Assembly: GCF_016907555.1 (NCBI RefSeq) | Contig: NZ_JAFBCE010000001.1 | Span: forward strand, 620,001-684,000 | DNA length: 64,000 bases | Source: Microbacterium laevaniformans | GTDB taxonomy: Bacteria; Actinomycetota; Actinomycetes; Actinomycetales; Microbacteriaceae | Direction of reading: 5' to 3' | Shown: piece after piece, positions 63,967 to 64,000 of the stretch | Position numbering within the stretch: position 1 is the stretch's first letter | Layout of the letters: every line of letters starts with the position of its first letter | Translations under genes and position numbers: made by a program | The notes under the pieces: model-generated | Databases searched by the model: none | Told to the model about the DNA's origin: nothing | Seen by the model: the letters and a program-made list of their open reading frames with translations, nothing else

Positions 63967-64000
63967 GCGGCATCGACCGTCCTCGCCCGCCCGGGTGCAC

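Overview
The window looks like chromosome from a high-GC actinobacterium of the family Microbacteriaceae, most likely Microbacterium. Three things suggest this: coding sequence with strong G/C third-position bias; the gene order argS - lysA - hom - thrC - thrB - rho - prfA ... prmC - Sua5/YrdC - WecA-type transferase - atpI-like - atpBEFHAGDC; and about seventeen genes that begin 6-10 nt after a TAnnnT -10 box, the hallmark of leaderless actinobacterial transcripts. No phage, plasmid, insertion sequence or CRISPR array is visible. Genes are packed tightly and no gap without a gene exceeds about 240 nt.

Layout. 1-5,031: the end of a GuaB1-type GMP reductase; an AbiEi-like orphan gene framed by two 70-bp direct repeats; then a pair of CNNM/CorC-type transporters preceded by a predicted 23-codon leader peptide. 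5,041-10,020: an Old Yellow Enzyme between inverted copies of a dispersed palindromic repeat, NAD(P)HX dehydratase, a GT87-type membrane mannosyltransferase, a thiamine-binding protein and an MFS pump. 10,029-12,725: metX and metY (homocysteine by direct sulfhydrylation). 12,889-18,523: SDR, MFS pump, phosphoribosyltransferase plus ung, a GNAT enzyme, and a protealysin-type M4 protease with its emfourin inhibitor. 18,586-23,510: a five-gene oligopeptide ABC importer in which every junction overlaps by 4 nt. 23,664-27,709: hydrolase, AhpD-like/tyrosine phosphatase pair, an iron-box-controlled SIP-domain protein, arginase-family enzyme and an HExxH membrane protein.

27,801-38,541: PspA and a TPM-domain protein, DUF3097, trmB, a frameshifted CPBP-type membrane protein, a guanidine-III riboswitch in front of a SugE/Gdx guanidinium exporter, a rhomboid-like/MprF fusion, an unlisted 53-residue membrane protein, an LCP cell-wall ligase, tRNA-Arg(CCG) and a transglutaminase. 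38,639-49,425: argS, a DUF2993 protein, the aspartate-family operon lysA-hom-thrC-thrB, rho with a structured leader, and prfA. 49,471-51,372: a decayed holin-like gene and the cysE-cysK pair. 51,551-61,785: prmC, tsaC-like, WecA-like, atpI-like and the complete F1Fo ATP synthase operon, closed by a strong terminator. 61,881-63,966: yaaA, DUF4282 and DUF5684 proteins.

How parts fit together: metX/metY, cysE/cysK and hom/thrB/thrC share homoserine and sulfide metabolism. rho, prfA and prmC are termination functions (RF1 and its methylase). argS sits near a tRNA-Arg. The most noteworthy signals are the guanidine-III riboswitch, the acidic/proline-rich overlapping leader peptide in front of a predicted Mg2+ exporter, the rhomboid-MprF fusion, the protease-inhibitor pair, and three short membrane-protein genes with lesions (CPBP, holin, shortened SugE).
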